In this document: positions 1-11,508 of the stretch, piece after piece
How positions within the stretch are numbered: the stretch's first letter is position 1
Layout of the letters: every line of letters begins with the position of its first letter
Source of the DNA: Alisma plantago-aquatica
Lineage: Eukaryota; Streptophyta; Magnoliopsida; Alismatales; Alismataceae
Assembly (NCBI GenBank): GCA_963693085.1
Contig: OY856412.1
Location: 1,411,842,894 to 1,411,906,893, forward strand
DNA length: 64,000 nt
Direction of reading: 5' to 3'
The notes under the pieces: model-generated
Told to the model about the DNA's origin: nothing
Databases searched by the model: none
What the model saw: only the letters and a program-made list of their open reading frames with translations
Position numbers and translations under genes: made by a program

Positions 1-424
1 AGTGGATCATACCTAAACTTGCACATTCATGTATATTGAAGGTATTTTACTTGAGTTTCCATTATAATTGGTACTTTCTCTCTCCTCTAACTAGTAGATA
101 GTGATTACACCAATCTAGATTAGGTTGGGTTAAGTTCTCATTGATTAACACAAGTCAACTCATCACTATCATGTGATTAGGGTTTGATTAAAACAAGGTA
201 TCACTCAATTAAACCTTTCAGGGGCATTTTGGTAATTTACCCATTGACCATCATCATGGGTCAATTCATTAGCCACTTAGTCCCTTAACATCTTAGGTTA
301 CCATTAGGTTTTAGATTAGATCATCATTGAACCATTTACACCTTCAAGTGATTAAGTATAATCAACCTTGAAGGTCTCCAATTGTTTTAGGGTTTAACCT
401 TCAACCTTCAACCCATTTGATTCT

Positions 425-770
425 TAAACGACCTTGAACTTGTTTAATCTTAAATGACCTTGAATCCATTTGAACCTTAAATGAGTGTGGACCCACTTAA
501 TCTTAAACGGGTGTGGACCCATTTAAGTCCAAACGAGTGTGGACCCGTTTGAGCCTAAACGAGTGTGAACCCGTTTGACCTTAAACGAGTGTGAACCCGT
601 TTGACCTTAAACGGGTGTGAACCCATTTGGACTCAAACGAGTGTGGACTCGTTTGGACTCAAACGAGTGTGGACTCATTTGGACTCAAACGAGTGTGAAC
701 TCGTTTGGGCTTAAACGGGTATGAACTCGTTTGGTCTAAAATGATTGTGGTTCTACTTGGGTTCAAACCG
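425..770. repeat. Dyad array in B LTR (AAACGAGT/ACTCGTTT type)
   Basis: About nine spaced units of the form AAACG-NNN-loop-NNN-CGTTT lie here. The stem is mostly AGT/ACT or GGT/ACC, with a 4-nt loop such as GTGA. The clearest perfect unit is 687-706. Neighbouring units are joined by short linkers such as TTGGACTC or TTGACCTT. Confidence 0.85.
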
Positions 771-1046
771 CATGAACATAAAAGGTAATACAAAGATTAT
801 GCTTGAGTAGGATTTCTTATGTTGAAGCTTTCAATTGGCCCAAGGCATGTTAACCATATACAAATTGAGTCAATTAGGATGAGCCTCAACCAGCTGGACA
901 CCAAAATGACCCTCAATTGATAGCCAAAAAGGGTTAAATCTAACTCAATTAGGGTTTCCAATCGGCTAATCATCAATGTTCAACAATATGATTCAAATCA
1001 GAGTTGAACCTATCAATTGACCTCAAATTGGGCCCAAACTTGGCTC

Positions 1047-1812
1047 AAACGGTCTTGAGGTCGTTTGGATGACCTCCAAACGATCTTGAGACCTTTTGCC
1101 CAAAGTTTGACCAAAACCAAAATGATTTGATAAGGGTTGAGCCCTAATTAAATTAAAAATCAGCACTTTTTATCAATTTATCAACATCTTGTAATTGGAC
1201 CCTCAAACCATCAAATTTCTTTAACCCTAGACTTCCAATCGATCTTGGGGTGTCACTAAACGAGTGTGAGATCGTTTGGATGAACCCCCAAACAGGTTGG
1301 AACCCGTTTGGGTCCTTCAACCCAAAACTCAACAAGATCTATATTGAAATCAGCAACTTTCACCCGATTAGGGTTAGGTTATTGAAGTGTCTTCAACTCT
1401 TAATTGGTTAGGAATTAGATTACAATTCTTTTTAGGAATGAAATTCAATATATTATGAACAGGTACCCCAAACGGTCAACGCTTGGTCAACTCACTCAAA
1501 TGGGTTGGAACCCGTTTGCCCAAAAGTTCAAGTTAATTAGTTTAGAAAAATCAGTACTTAATTCAATTCTATTGCCTAATTGATTGGCCTTCAACCTACG
1601 ATTCCTTTGGAGTTAACCCCTCAAATTTGGTGGGTCATTAGCCTACATAATTGTGAACAGAAAACCCAAACGGTCCACACTTGGTCAACCCTATGAAACG
1701 GTCTTGGGGTCGTTTTGATCCAAACGATCTTGCAGGATCGTTTGAGATCAAACGGGTTGAACCCGTTTGACCTTAAACGAGTTGCACCTGTTTGGACCAA
1801 AAGGGTTCAAGG
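1047..1812. repeat. Scattered dyads in B LTR
   Basis: Further dyads of the same family are spaced through the LTR. Examples are AAACGATC/GATCGTTT (1722-1743) and AAACGGGT/ACCCGTTT (1750-1768). The outer AAACG/CGTTT is constant and the inner stem triplets vary in matched pairs. Confidence 0.8.
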
Positions 1813-2312
1813 TTGTTTCATAAAGTGACATAGGAATCCACGCCCATCATCCTCAACCTCTGTTCAGGTCGGTTCCTCCACCGTTTTTCTTGCAAAAGAG
1901 CAAGGAAGAAGGGAGGTAGAAGAAGAACTAATCATAGAAGACAAGAACAAAGATATGCATAACAAAGCTAAGGGTTAGAGTTATAAAACCCGCCTCAAAC
2001 ATGGTTCCTAGAGCTTACAAGCTTCCAAGCTTCAAGTCTTTAATGGCGTCTTGAGCTCCACAGGTCGGCCAAGGTCAATTCTTCAAGAAAAAGATGGGGA
2101 TGGTCGGCTAGAACAAGGAACCTAAGTAAGAAAACTAGCAATTCAACCTTGTAATACGATTTCCTCAATGAATCCAAGCTAGAAGGTGGTGTTCTCTTAC
2201 CTAGAACAGGTTGGTCGTCCCCTTGAGCTCCTGAGCTTTGCTTTGTCCGGTTGAGAAAGATAAGAAGTGAGGAAGTGAAGGAAAACGTTTGCTTGGTTTG
2301 GAAAGAAAGGTG

Positions 2313-2322
2313 CTTATATAGT
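2313..2322 (-). promoter_or_regulatory. TATA box of B left LTR
   Basis: Minus-strand CTATATAAGC. The same site is at 35279-35288 in the right LTR. Its place implies that the dyad arrays at lower coordinates are transcribed (R/U5 side). Confidence 0.6.
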
Positions 2323-3008
2323 TTAGGCTGATTTACACCATAAAGACCTCTAGAACTTTGAAATTCTCATCCAAGTCCTTTCTTATTTAAGGGAACGTCC
2401 AATCTCATCTAAACTTATGCAAAGCTCATGAAATCTCAAGATCTAGGGGTAAAGAAAGCCAACTTTCAACTAGGGTACATACATGAAAGGTTTCCTTACT
2501 CAAACTTAGTGAATTTTATGTACAAAGGTCATTTTTTTATCTTATTATTCATTGATGTGTCCCTTTCACCATTTCTACTCTAAATGATGACAAGAGTCAT
2601 AAAATATGTTCTAAAAAGTGTATAGCACAAGTTGCACCCCTCAAATTGGGTAAACTGCATTTTACTCCAAATTAGGGTTTTTAAGCATAAGGATTATTCC
2701 ACAAGCTGCATCTAGATGCCCAAGCTTGGGAAATCCATCATGTCTCATCATATTCACTCATATGATGTCTCATCATCAAAAGAAAATCTTAACATGTGCA
2801 ATTGCAAGTTAACCCCTTAACTGGGTAATTTGCACATAAGCCCCTGCATTACCAAAATAATACTACAACTTTGATTAAAAAGGACAAAATTGCAAGTATA
2901 TGTTCCTGAGGAACTTAATTACATGTCAAAAGATAATCACCAGGGTTTACTTACATATTTAGGCAAAACACCTAGGGTTAGTTTATAACCCAGGTCAGGG
3001 ATGTTACA

Positions 3009-3023
3009 AATTATCCACCCCTT
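3009..3023 (-). other. Polypurine tract of element B
   Basis: Minus-strand AAGGGGTGGATAATT lies between the end of pol and the LTR start at 3008. The same tract precedes the 3' LTR of element A. It would prime plus-strand DNA synthesis. Confidence 0.75.
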
Positions 3024-3057
3024 ACAAGGATTTCGTCCTCGAAATCAACAAAACGTA

Positions 3058-3327
3058 TTAGGAGAAAAGAGCAGGGTATTTCCTTCTCATCTCATCCTCT
3101 AGTTCCCAAGTGGATTCTTCAACACCATGGTGGTTCCAGAGGACTTTCACAAGGCTTATATCTTTCTTCTTTAACTTTTTAGTTCTGCTATCAAGGATTG
3201 ACACTGGTCCTTCCTCGTAAGATATGTCATCATTCAATTCTACCTCCATAGGTTGTAGAACTGACTCAGTGTCGGGGTGACATTTCCTCAGCATAGAAAT
3301 GTGAAACACAGGGTGTAACCTCTGCAA
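3058..3327 (-). pseudogene. Element B pol, C-terminal chromodomain part
   Basis: This is the end of the Pol polyprotein of element B. It starts just after a stop codon (3328-3330) that replaces a Glu codon present in element A. The reading runs LQRLHPVFHISMLRKCHP and then a chromodomain-like segment with VLWNHHGVEESTWELEDEM. A chromodomain after integrase defines chromoviruses; the long LTRs and RT sequence suggest the Tekay/Del lineage. In the family this domain is thought to guide integration by binding chromatin. Apart from the nonsense codon it is open to its natural stop, 35 bp before the polypurine tract. Confidence 0.85.
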
Positions 3328-4224
3328 CTATGGTGGTAACTCTAGTCTATAGGCTACCTTTCCAACCCGTTCAATGATTAGATAAGGTCCCATAAATCTA
3401 GGTGCTAACTTTCCTTTCCTTCCAAAAAGAAGGACTCCTTTCCAAGGCGAGACCTTGAGGTATACTCTGTCTCCAACCTGGAACTCTAACGGTCTACGAC
3501 GCTTATCAGCATACGACTTATGTCTATCATGTGCAGTCTTAAGCTGTTGTTGTATAACTTTGATCTTCTCTGTAGTTTGCTGCACAAGATCATGACCTAA
3601 CAACTGATGTTCACAAGTCTCATACCAACACAAAGGGGATCTACAACGTCTACCATACAAGGCTTCATAAGGTTCCATATCAATACTATGCTGATAGCTA
3701 TTGTTATAGGCAAACTCTATTAAGCTTAGGTGTAGATCCCAACTTCCGGTAAACTGGAGAACACATGCTCTCAACAGGTCTTCCAAGGTCTGTATGGTTC
3801 TTTCCGACTGTCCATCAGTCTGTGGATGAAAAGTCGTACTAAACCTTAGCTTGGTGCCTAAGGCTCTGTGTAGCTGCTCCCAAAAGCGACTTGTAAACTG
3901 GGGACCTCTGTCAGAAACTATGGTGACAGGAACTCCGTGCAAACGCACTATCTCTTGAACATACAACTGTGATAATTTTTCAGTAGAAAAGGTTGTTTTG
4001 ACAAGTAAGAAATGCACTGTCTTAGTCAACCTATCAACAACTACCCAAATGGAATCATGTCCTTTGCTTGTCTTGGGTAGGCTAACAACAAAGTCCATGG
4101 TCACATGGTCCCACTTCCACTGTGGTATGGGTAAAGGTTGCATTGTTCCCGCAGGCTTCTGGTGTTCAACTTTAACTTGCTGACACACAAGACACCTCAT
4201 CACAAACTCTGCAACATCCTTCGC
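3328..4224 (-). pseudogene. Element B pol, integrase part
   Basis: Ty3/gypsy integrase, which inserts element cDNA into host DNA. The visible parts are the end of the HHCC zinc finger (RCLVCQQVK), and the catalytic core with an Asp before FVVSLPK, VSDRGPQFTSRFW and HPQTDGQSERTIQTLEDLL. The C-terminal part carries the GDRVYLKVSPWKG motif. It is joined to RT by a one-base frameshift near 4224, where element A has one more base. It ends at an in-frame TAG (3328-3330) where A has GAG. Element B therefore cannot make this protein in one piece. Confidence 0.88.
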
Positions 4225-5870
4225 ATTCCAGGCCACCAATACAAATCTTTCAAATTTCGATACATCTTGGTGCTCCCTGGATGCATAGCATACATTGAAG
4301 AATGAGCTTCTTCCAGAACTAACTTTCTCAAGGTATCCATATCCGACACTATCATCCTCCCATGATAACATGCTACATGATCATCGGAGTCATAGAAACC
4401 ATCTCGCTTCTCATTTCCATACTCTGATCTAATCTGCTGAACTACAACATCAACTTGTTCTGCCTCCTTAATCTGCTCTCTTAGGGTAGGTTTAATATGC
4501 ATCTCAGCCAACAACCCGGCAATCCATGACACCTTCATATGTACATTGTCTTGCCTTAAAGAGATAAGCATATCTCTCTTAGAGCATACTAAAGAGTTTA
4601 GTTGTGCTCTATCCATGGTTGATGTTGCTGATTTCCTACTCAAGGCATCTGCAACCACATTGGCCTTTCCTGGATGGTAATCAATTGTACAATCGTAGTC
4701 CTTGATTAACTCCATCCAGCGACGTTGCCTCATGTAAATCTCATGCTGAGAGAAGATATACTTAAGATTTTTGTGATCTGTAAAAATCTGGAATGTCTCT
4801 CCGTAGAGATAATGTCTCCAGATCTTCAGGGCATGAACCACAGCAGCTAACTCTAGATCGTGTGTCGGATAATTCTCTTCGTGTTTCTTAAGCTGTCGTG
4901 AAGCAAAAGAAATCACTTGCTTATCCTGCATCAACACGCATCCGAGTCCATTCTTGGAGGCATCACAGAAAACTATGTATCCTTTTCCTTGCTCAGGTAA
5001 CACAAGCACATGTGCACTTGTCAACCTCTCCTTCAACAGCTGAAAAGACTGTTGACACTTATCACTCCAGGTAAAAGGAACATCTTTCCGGGTTAATTTG
5101 GTTAAGGGTAAGGCTATAGAATTGAAATTCTTAATAAACCTTTGATAATAACCAGCTAATCCCAAGAAACTTCGAATCTCCGTTGGTGTCTTCGGTTGTT
5201 CCCACTGTAGAACAGATTCTACTTTTGTAGAATCAACACGAATACCCGAGGCAGATATCACATGTCCAAGAAAAGATACTTTCGACAACCAGAACTCACA
5301 CTTGCTAAACTTAGCATATAGCTTATGTTTTTTTAGCAGAGTTAGAGCCTGTCGAAGATGTTGTTCATGCTGCTGAGCATCCTTACTATAAATCAGAATG
5401 TCATCTATGAAGACAACAACACACTGATCAAGGAAAGGTCGAAAAACTCTATTCATGAGTTCCATGAATGCAGTCGGTGCATTGGTTAGTCCAAACGACA
5501 TAACTGTGAACTCATAGTGACCATATCGTGTCCTAAAGGCAGACTTGGATATGTCACTATCCTTAATACGGAGTTGATGATATCCAGACCTCAAGTCTAT
5601 CTTTGAGAAGACTGTTGCACCACGCAACTGGTCAAAAAGATCATCAATCCTCGGCAACGAGTACTTATTCTTTATTGTTACTTTATTGAGTTGTCTATAA
5701 TCAATGCACAACCGCATTGACCCATCTTTCTTTTTAACAAACAAAATCGGAGCACCCCATGGTGAAGTGCTCGGTCGGATAAAACCTTTCTCAAGCAACT
5801 CTTGAAGTTGTTTCTTGAGTTCTGCCATCTCAGCAGGCGCCATCCTATACGGTGTCTGGGCTATAGGTTT
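4225..5870 (-). pseudogene. Element B pol, reverse transcriptase and RNase H
   Basis: Reverse transcriptase with [31 protein letters not shown], the [11 protein letters not shown] block and the catalytic [10 protein letters not shown]. RNase H follows, with [29 protein letters not shown] and [12 protein letters not shown]. The linker ends in an [15 protein letters not shown] motif typical of Ty3/gypsy elements. About 540 residues are open. Frameshifts separate it from the upstream protease (a one-base loss near 5870) and from integrase (near 4224). The RT active site itself is intact. Confidence 0.92.
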
Positions 5871-6575
5871 GTATCTGGGATCAAATTGATTTCAAAATCA
5901 ATTTCCCGAGGCGGTGGTATACCTGGAAGTTTTTCAGGAAACACATCCTTGAATTCCCTGACTATAGGAACTTCAGCAGGGTTGGGACCTTCTTTGGTAA
6001 CATCTACTACATGTGCCAGGAATGCATAACATCCTTGCCTCATCAGCTTGTTAGCAACCATAGCTGATACAAGACAGGCGGGCAGAATCTTTCTCTCTCC
6101 TTGAAAGATCCATGTGCTGCTATCATCAACAAACACAGCCTGTTTGGATTCACAATCCAAGACAACTTGATACCTTTCTAAGGTATCCATCCCGAGGATT
6201 ATATCAAATCCTTGCATATCAAGTGGTATAAGGTCCACTTGAATGCAATGATCAGAAAAGAAGAGGATGCAGGGAGAGCATACCTCATGCAAAACGACAG
6301 ACCCACTCAACAGAGTCTCCAAAAACAAGCTATCTGCCCTATGACTAATTGTCATATTGCAGTTACGAATCACTCTTCGAGTGACAAAGGAGTGCGTAGC
6401 ACCCAGGTCAATCAGAACAGATACAACACAGGATTTAGACATATCAGAATATAAAAGTTCCATCTGACCTGCCACTACCCGTGGATTGACCACTGCATCT
6501 GGTGGGTTCATAGCATAGAACCTCGTTGTCGCCTGGTGTTGAGGTGGTGCTGATGATCCAGCTTGAGACGCTTGT
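5871..6575 (-). pseudogene. Element B gag end and protease
   Basis: This joins the gag part at 30002-31133 across the inserted element A. It holds the end of the linker after the zinc knuckle and a retropepsin-like aspartic protease with LIDLGATHSFVT and [11 protein letters not shown]. The expected catalytic triad is D-S/T-G. Element A has DPG here and B has DLG, one base away, so B's protease is probably inactive. The frame closes at 5861 because of a single-base loss compared with A. Confidence 0.85.
6571..6575. other. Target site duplication of element A (left)
   Basis: CTTGT directly before the LTR start at 6576. The same five bases follow the LTR end at 29997-30001. The flanking B gag sequence runs on across the two sides. 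Confidence 0.95.
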
Positions 6576-7263
6576 TGTAACATCCCTGACCTGGGTTATG
6601 AGTTAACCCTAGGTGTTTTGCCTAATTATGTAATTAAGATACTGGTGATTATCTTTTTGCATGTAATTAAGTTCCTGAGGAACATACTTTTCCTTTTCTG
6701 TCCCTTTAAAACAATGTTGAATTGATTGTTTTGTAATACAGGGACCTATGTGCAATTTACCCAGTTAGATAGGTTAACTTGCAATTGCACATGTTGAGAT
6801 GTTCCTCTAATGTTGAGACATCATAAGAATGATTATGGTAAAGTTTGAGGGATTTCCCAAGCTTGAGCACCAAGGTGCAGCTGTGGAAGCAATCCCTGTG
6901 CTAGAAACCCTAAATTGGAGTAAAGTGCAATTTACCCAATTTGAGGGGTGCAACTTGTAAAATACACCATCTAATATATCTTGTAAGACTCTTGTCATCA
7001 TTTAGAGAAGAAATGATGAAGAAGTCACTTCAATTGAATAATCATATAATGAAAAACACCTTTATGATTGAATAATCAAGGTGTAAGTACTATAGCCCTT
7101 TTATGTGTGTGCTTTAGTAATAAGTTGATCTTCTTGCCTTCATTTCTTGACCTTATAAGAAGGTTGTCCTTAGAAATAAGATGAAGGGACGAGAATAGTA
7201 GAAAGGGAGGACTTGGATGAAAATAAGGAAAACCTATGTGCCTATGTTGGAATTCCACCTAAG

Positions 7264-7270
7264 TATATAA
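7264..7270 (+). promoter_or_regulatory. TATA box of A 5' LTR
   Basis: TATATAA followed by a pyrimidine-rich stretch, conserved at 25576-25582 in the 3' LTR. It marks the likely U3/R boundary region, placing the dyad arrays downstream in transcribed DNA. Confidence 0.6.
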
Positions 7271-7777
7271 GCCTTTTTCCCCTCTTTACAAGGGAACATT
7301 TCTTTCGTTTCCTTCACTGTTCCCCCTTGCTCAACCGACTAAGGAGAGCTCTGGAGCTCAGGAGGACGACCAGAGGAGTGCAAGGTAGGTTTGGATCCTT
7401 CCTTTTTCTTAAATTCTTGGATGAAACTCGAATTCAAGGTCAAATTCATGGCTAGCTCACTTAGCTCTATCTTTCTAGCCATCTCTTCTCAACTTTCCTT
7501 GGAGGATTCACCTTGGCCGACCTGTGGAGCTTCTAGGACACCATTAAAGTCTTGGAGCTCGAAAGCTTGGAGCTCAAGGAGCAAACTTTAGGGGTTTTAT
7601 AACTCTAAACCCTATGCTTTGATTATATATCTTTTCTATGCATATAGTTGCTAGTTCTTCTTCTTCCCTATCTTCCCTTGCTTCCTTGTAAGAAAATCCG
7701 TGAGGAACTGTTTCTGTTCTTGAGCTAGAAGATGAGGGCGTTATTTCCTATGCTTATCCATGAAATTTCACTTTACC

Positions 7778-8735
7778 ATACGACCTCAATCAAGTGCCCA
7801 TACGGTTTGCAAAACCGTTTGATGGGCAAACGGTTTCAAGGTCGTATGAAGTCATACGGTCTCAAGACCTTATGGCTGCGTTGACCAAGCGTGGACCGTA
7901 TGAGAATCCTGTTCATAACTATGTCGGTTAATCACCCACAAAATTTGAGAGGTTAACTCCAAAGGAATCGTGAGATATAGGCAAAACCATTAGCAAATTC
8001 AATTGAATTTAGTTCTGATTTTCAATCTGCTTAATTTGCCCTTTTTGGGAAAACGGTCTCAAGACCGTATAAGATGGTTGACTAAGCGTTGAACATATGA
8101 TATTACTGTTCATAATGATGTTAATTAATGAATCACCAAATATGATGGACTAATTCCAAACGAGTTAAGAGTTGAAGGTTGATTACTAGGGAAAACCCTA
8201 ATTGAAATCAGTGCTGAAATCACAATGAGCTAATTTGAGATTTTGGGTTGATTAGCCCAAACGGTCTCAAGACCATTTGGGGAATCATCCAAACGGTCTC
8301 AAGACCGTTTGGGGATCACCCAAGACCGTATGGAGGTCTGGGGTCAAGTATAGTTGACCAATTGAAGGTACAAAGATACCAAATTACATTGCAATTAAGT
8401 ATTGATGTAATGATCAACTCAATAAATCAAACCTTGATGACTTTTTCACTAGAGTCCAAAGGATGGATGGGCAAACGGTCTTAAGACCATTTGGAACTCA
8501 TCCAAACGGTCTCAATACCGTTTGGTGTCAACCAAAGACCGTTTGGAGGTCTAGGGTTAAGGTAATTTGATCAATTGAGGGCCCAATTACAATGGGTTAT
8601 TGAAATAATCAAATTGCTGATTTGTGACTTAATTAAGGTTAAACCCCTATCAAATCAATCTAGATTTTGATGAATTCTTGGGAAAACGGTCTCAAGACCA
8701 TTTGGAGTATATCCAAATGATCCAAAGACCGTTTG
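7778..8735. repeat. Dyad array in A 5' LTR (AAACGGTC/GACCGTTT type)
   Basis: Roughly a dozen inverted-repeat units. The best have 11-bp arms CCAAACGGTCT and AGACCGTTTGG around a 2-nt CA loop (for example 8289-8312). The matching array in the 3' LTR is at 26092-27050; several units that are imperfect in one LTR are perfect in the other. Confidence 0.88.
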
Positions 8736-9020
8736 GGTCTAGTTTGAGCCCAATTGGAGGTCAATTGATGGGTTCAACTTCGATTTGATTCACATTGTTG
8801 AGTGTTGATGGTTGAACATTTATAGACCTTAATTGAACCAACTCCAACCCTAATTGGATATCAATTGAGGGTCAATTGAGTGACCAATTGGTTAAGGCTA
8901 ACCCTAATTGTCTCAATTGATAAGTGGTTAGCAAGCTTGAGACCAATTGAAGGCTTCAACATAGGAAACCCTAATCGAGTTTACCCTTTGAACCACCTTG
9001 GAGGTCCATACGATCTTGAG

Positions 9021-9312
9021 CTTTTGAGGTCATTCGACCTCAAGACCGTATAAGGTCATTCGACCTCAAGACCGTATAAGGTCATTCGACCTCAAGACCA
9101 TATAAGGTCATTCGACCTCAAGACCGTATAAGGTCATTCAATCTCAAACCGAATGAGGGCATTCGATCTCAAACCGTATGAGGGCATTCGATCTCAAACC
9201 GAATAAGGTCATTCGACCTCAAGACCGTATAGGGTCATTCGACCTCAAGATCGAATGAGGGTATACGACCTCAAGATCGAATGAGGGCATATGACCTCAA
9301 GATCGTATGAAG
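9021..9312 (+). repeat. 26-bp tandem repeat with internal dyad
   Basis: About ten units with period 26, core GGTCATTCGACCTCAAGACC, with later units drifting (GATCTCAAACCG, GATCGAATGAGGG). Each unit holds GGTC-ATTC-GACC. The same array is at 27337-27628 in the 3' LTR. Confidence 0.88.
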
Positions 9313-9844
9313 GATGAAGGTGTGAAACCTAGTGGAGACTTTTGAAGTTAAGTCTACCTAATGCCGTGAAGGCTTAAATGGTTTAATAGTTGTTCAACCT
9401 AAACCCTAATGATACCAAAAGACATTAAGGGTCAAGTGGTTAGTAAATTAAACCATGATGATGATCAATGTGTAATTTACCATAATACCCTTGAAAGGTT
9501 CAATTGAGTGAAACCTTATTCTAATCAAACCCTAATCACTCAATAGTGGTGATTTAGTCTATGTTAATCAAAGAGGACTTAACCCAACCTGATCTAGATT
9601 GGTGTTATCACCATCTACAAGTATGAGGAGAGAGAAAGTATCTTAAGAAAGAGAAAGTACCCTTTTATGATGGAAATTCAAGTAAAGTACCTTCAATACA
9701 CATGAATGTGCATGATTAGGGTATGATCCACCTATGTGAGATCATGGAACCCTAATTATGATAAATGATGAATCTTAAACTAATCAGAGAGCATCAATGA
9801 TGGTGTTCCTCATACATGATGATGTTATGAGTTCAATTCGCCAT

Positions 9845-10004
9845 AATGTGAATAGTAAACCCTAATTTAAGGGTAATGACATGTAATGTGAATAGTAAAC
9901 CCTAATTTAAGGGTAATGACATGTAATGTGAATAGTAAACCCTAATTTAAGGGTAATGACATGTAATGTGAATAGTAAACCCTAATTCAAGGGTGATGAC
10001 ATGC
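9845..10004 (+). repeat. 40-bp tandem repeat with telo-box, four units
   Basis: Four 40-bp units (9845, 9885, 9925, 9965), each with AAACCCTAAT, which contains the plant telo-box core AAACCCTAA. The last unit is diverged. The 3' LTR has five units at 28159-28358. Confidence 0.9.
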
Positions 10005-10046
10005 AATATGAGTAGCAAACTCTAATTGATGAGAATCAAAGAACTT

Positions 10047-10051
10047 AGCTC
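10047..10051. other. Target site duplication of SIRE element (left)
   Basis: AGCTC, repeated at 18500-18504 just after the element. The A LTR sequence is continuous across the two sides when the element and one copy are removed. Confidence 0.95.
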
Positions 10052-10388
10052 TGTTGGCTAAATGGACATCTAAAAATCCCTTTGTTTTGATTATGACAAA
10101 GATTTCATTCTTATTAATCTAACGAGCTACTTGAGTGTGCAGGATGACAAAGTAGCAAGGGAAAATCCCAGTGCTTACTTAGTTATATTTTCATGCAATG
10201 TAATCAATGTTGTAAAACTTGTACAAATATATAATGTACAAGTACTTAGAATTGCATGTAAATCAAGCGTTAGATGTTCCCTAGCCAAACACCATAGTTA
10301 GACATGTCATCCCATTTAGTTAGGATCACCTTTGCACACTCACACATATAATTAATGCTTAAATTGAAACCTTGAAACAGGATCATTC

Positions 10389-10588
10389 TTGGTCGACAAA
10401 CTCCTCGACCGAGACACTCTCGGTCGACCATCTTCTCGACCGAGAAAGATCCAAAGTAGCCGTTAGACACAACAAACAAGTTAGTTGGTAGTTGAAGAAA
10501 GACGTTGCAAATCACTTGTTCCAGAGAGCCTGTCGGTCGACAAAACTTCGACCGAGTAGGTGTCTCGGTCGACCATTTGTCGACCGAG
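10389..10588. repeat. SIRE LTR dyads (TCGGTCGAC/GTCGACCGA)
   Basis: Four dyads at about 10389-10413, 10419-10444, 10533-10555 and 10564-10588. The best has arms CTCGGTCGAC and GTCGACCGAG. They lie upstream of the TATA box, in U3. The copy in the 3' LTR is at 17429-17628. Confidence 0.9.
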
Positions 10589-10723
10589 ATGGTCTCTGAC
10601 AGCAACTGCAGAATAAATTAATTAGCCGTTGTTAAAGCAACAACTTTGTACCTAACGGCTAGTTAAGCACTTAGCAACCCCTAGAAGTTGTCTAGAACAT
10701 CCTTAAGCATACTTAGGCCATTC

Positions 10724-10732
10724 CTATAAATA
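10724..10732 (+). promoter_or_regulatory. TATA box of SIRE LTR
   Basis: CTATAAATA within TTCCTATAAATAGGACAAGC, repeated at 17764-17772 in the 3' LTR. A well-formed plant TATA box at a suitable place in the LTR. Confidence 0.75.
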
Positions 10733-11461
10733 GGACAAGCCATAGGACAGTAGAATTCACTTGTTACACTTGAGAATACACTTGAGCATACTTGAGCAAT
10801 CTTCTGCAAGCAATTTGAGCACTGTGATCATTGGCCTACATTCTCCTTAGCTCAATCTCATGTCCTATAGGCTAGATTCTCCTACCCACAACAATCACAA
10901 GTTCACATACTTGGCTAGGAGATCTTACGCTTGATCTAGGCATATCAAGCCTCAGGCTTAAAGGATAAGTTGTAATTTCCTTTTCCTTTCTTGTTCCTGT
11001 TTATCTTTTGTACTCTCCTTGCTACTCCTAGGGTTGGAGGCTGCGGATTGGAGAGGGTTGACTTCTCAGGTGGAGAAGGGGACTTCAAGCTACTTCAAGA
11101 AGGCTATCGCAAGGGAAGCTACTTCAGAAGGCTGGTGCAACGGGAGTTGGTGCATCTACTTCAAGGGAAGGCTGCTTCAAGGTTGGCGATTACTTCTAGG
11201 TGAAGGCTGCTTGAAGGGTTTAGGAAAAGAGATTGTATTTTATGTAAATTCCTTGAAGAGGTAATAAAATAAATTTCTTTTCGAATCCCGGTTGGGTAAG
11301 CAACCGGGTAGTGGATTGACGGCTATAGTATTTGCTATAGTTGGAACCACTCTAAACCTTGTGTCTCTTTGTCCAATATTTTTCATTGTGGTTGTTTGAG
11401 TTCAATAATTGTTAAATTATCTATAAAACTCTATTCACCCCCCCCTCTAGTAGTTTTCAAT

Positions 11462-11473
11462 TGGTATCAGAGC
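11462..11473 (+). other. SIRE primer-binding site (tRNA-iMet)
   Basis: TGGTATCAGAGC, two bases after the LTR end, complementary to the 3' end of plant initiator tRNA-Met. Confidence 0.93.
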
Positions 11474-11508
11474 AAGGCTTCAAGGAACCCTAACAAGGTC
11501 TTGAAGAA

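Larger units (their letters stand above)
1..3008 (-). mobile_element. Element B, 3' LTR (left copy, cut by window edge)
   Basis: This is the downstream LTR of a minus-strand Ty3/gypsy element. Read on the minus strand it begins TGTAACATCCC at 3008, directly after a purine-rich tract that follows the pol gene. Position 1 matches position 32994 of the right LTR (31275-35977), so about 1.7 kb of this copy lies left of the window. It contains the TATA box and dyad arrays listed separately and has no gene. The left and right copies differ by scattered substitutions and by one extra dyad unit near 590. Confidence 0.9.
6576..10051 (+). mobile_element. Element A 5' LTR, first part
   Basis: Starts TGTAACATCCCTG and matches 24888-28407 of the 3' LTR. 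It holds the promoter, the dyad arrays and a 40-bp tandem repeat, and is cut at 10051 by the SIRE element. No gene lies in it; short reading frames here are not supported by any recognisable protein. Confidence 0.92.
10052..11459 (+). mobile_element. SIRE 5' LTR
   Basis: Starts TGTTGGCTAAATGG and ends in TAGTTTTCA. It includes the dyad array 10389-10588 and a TATA box at 10724-10732. An antisense frame of about 110 codons is open in both LTRs, but it runs through the palindromic repeats and resembles no known protein. Confidence 0.95.

Noticed and set aside
3998..4183. Plus-strand frame over integrase
   Set aside because: Shadow of the minus-strand integrase of B.
9021..9312. Regular 26-bp repeats resembling a CRISPR array
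   Set aside because: No unique spacers; units run head to tail with drift, inside a plant LTR and repeated in the other LTR.
9845..10004. Telomere or interstitial telomere tract
   Set aside because: AAACCCTAA occurs once per 40-bp unit, not as a continuous TTTAGGG tract.
10270..10605. 111-codon antisense frame in both SIRE LTRs
   Set aside because: It is alike in both only because the LTRs are nearly identical. It runs through the dyads and resembles no protein.
11462..11473. TGGTATCAGAGC as part of a tRNA gene
   Set aside because: Only the 3'-end complement is present, at the LTR edge; no cloverleaf. It is a primer-binding site.
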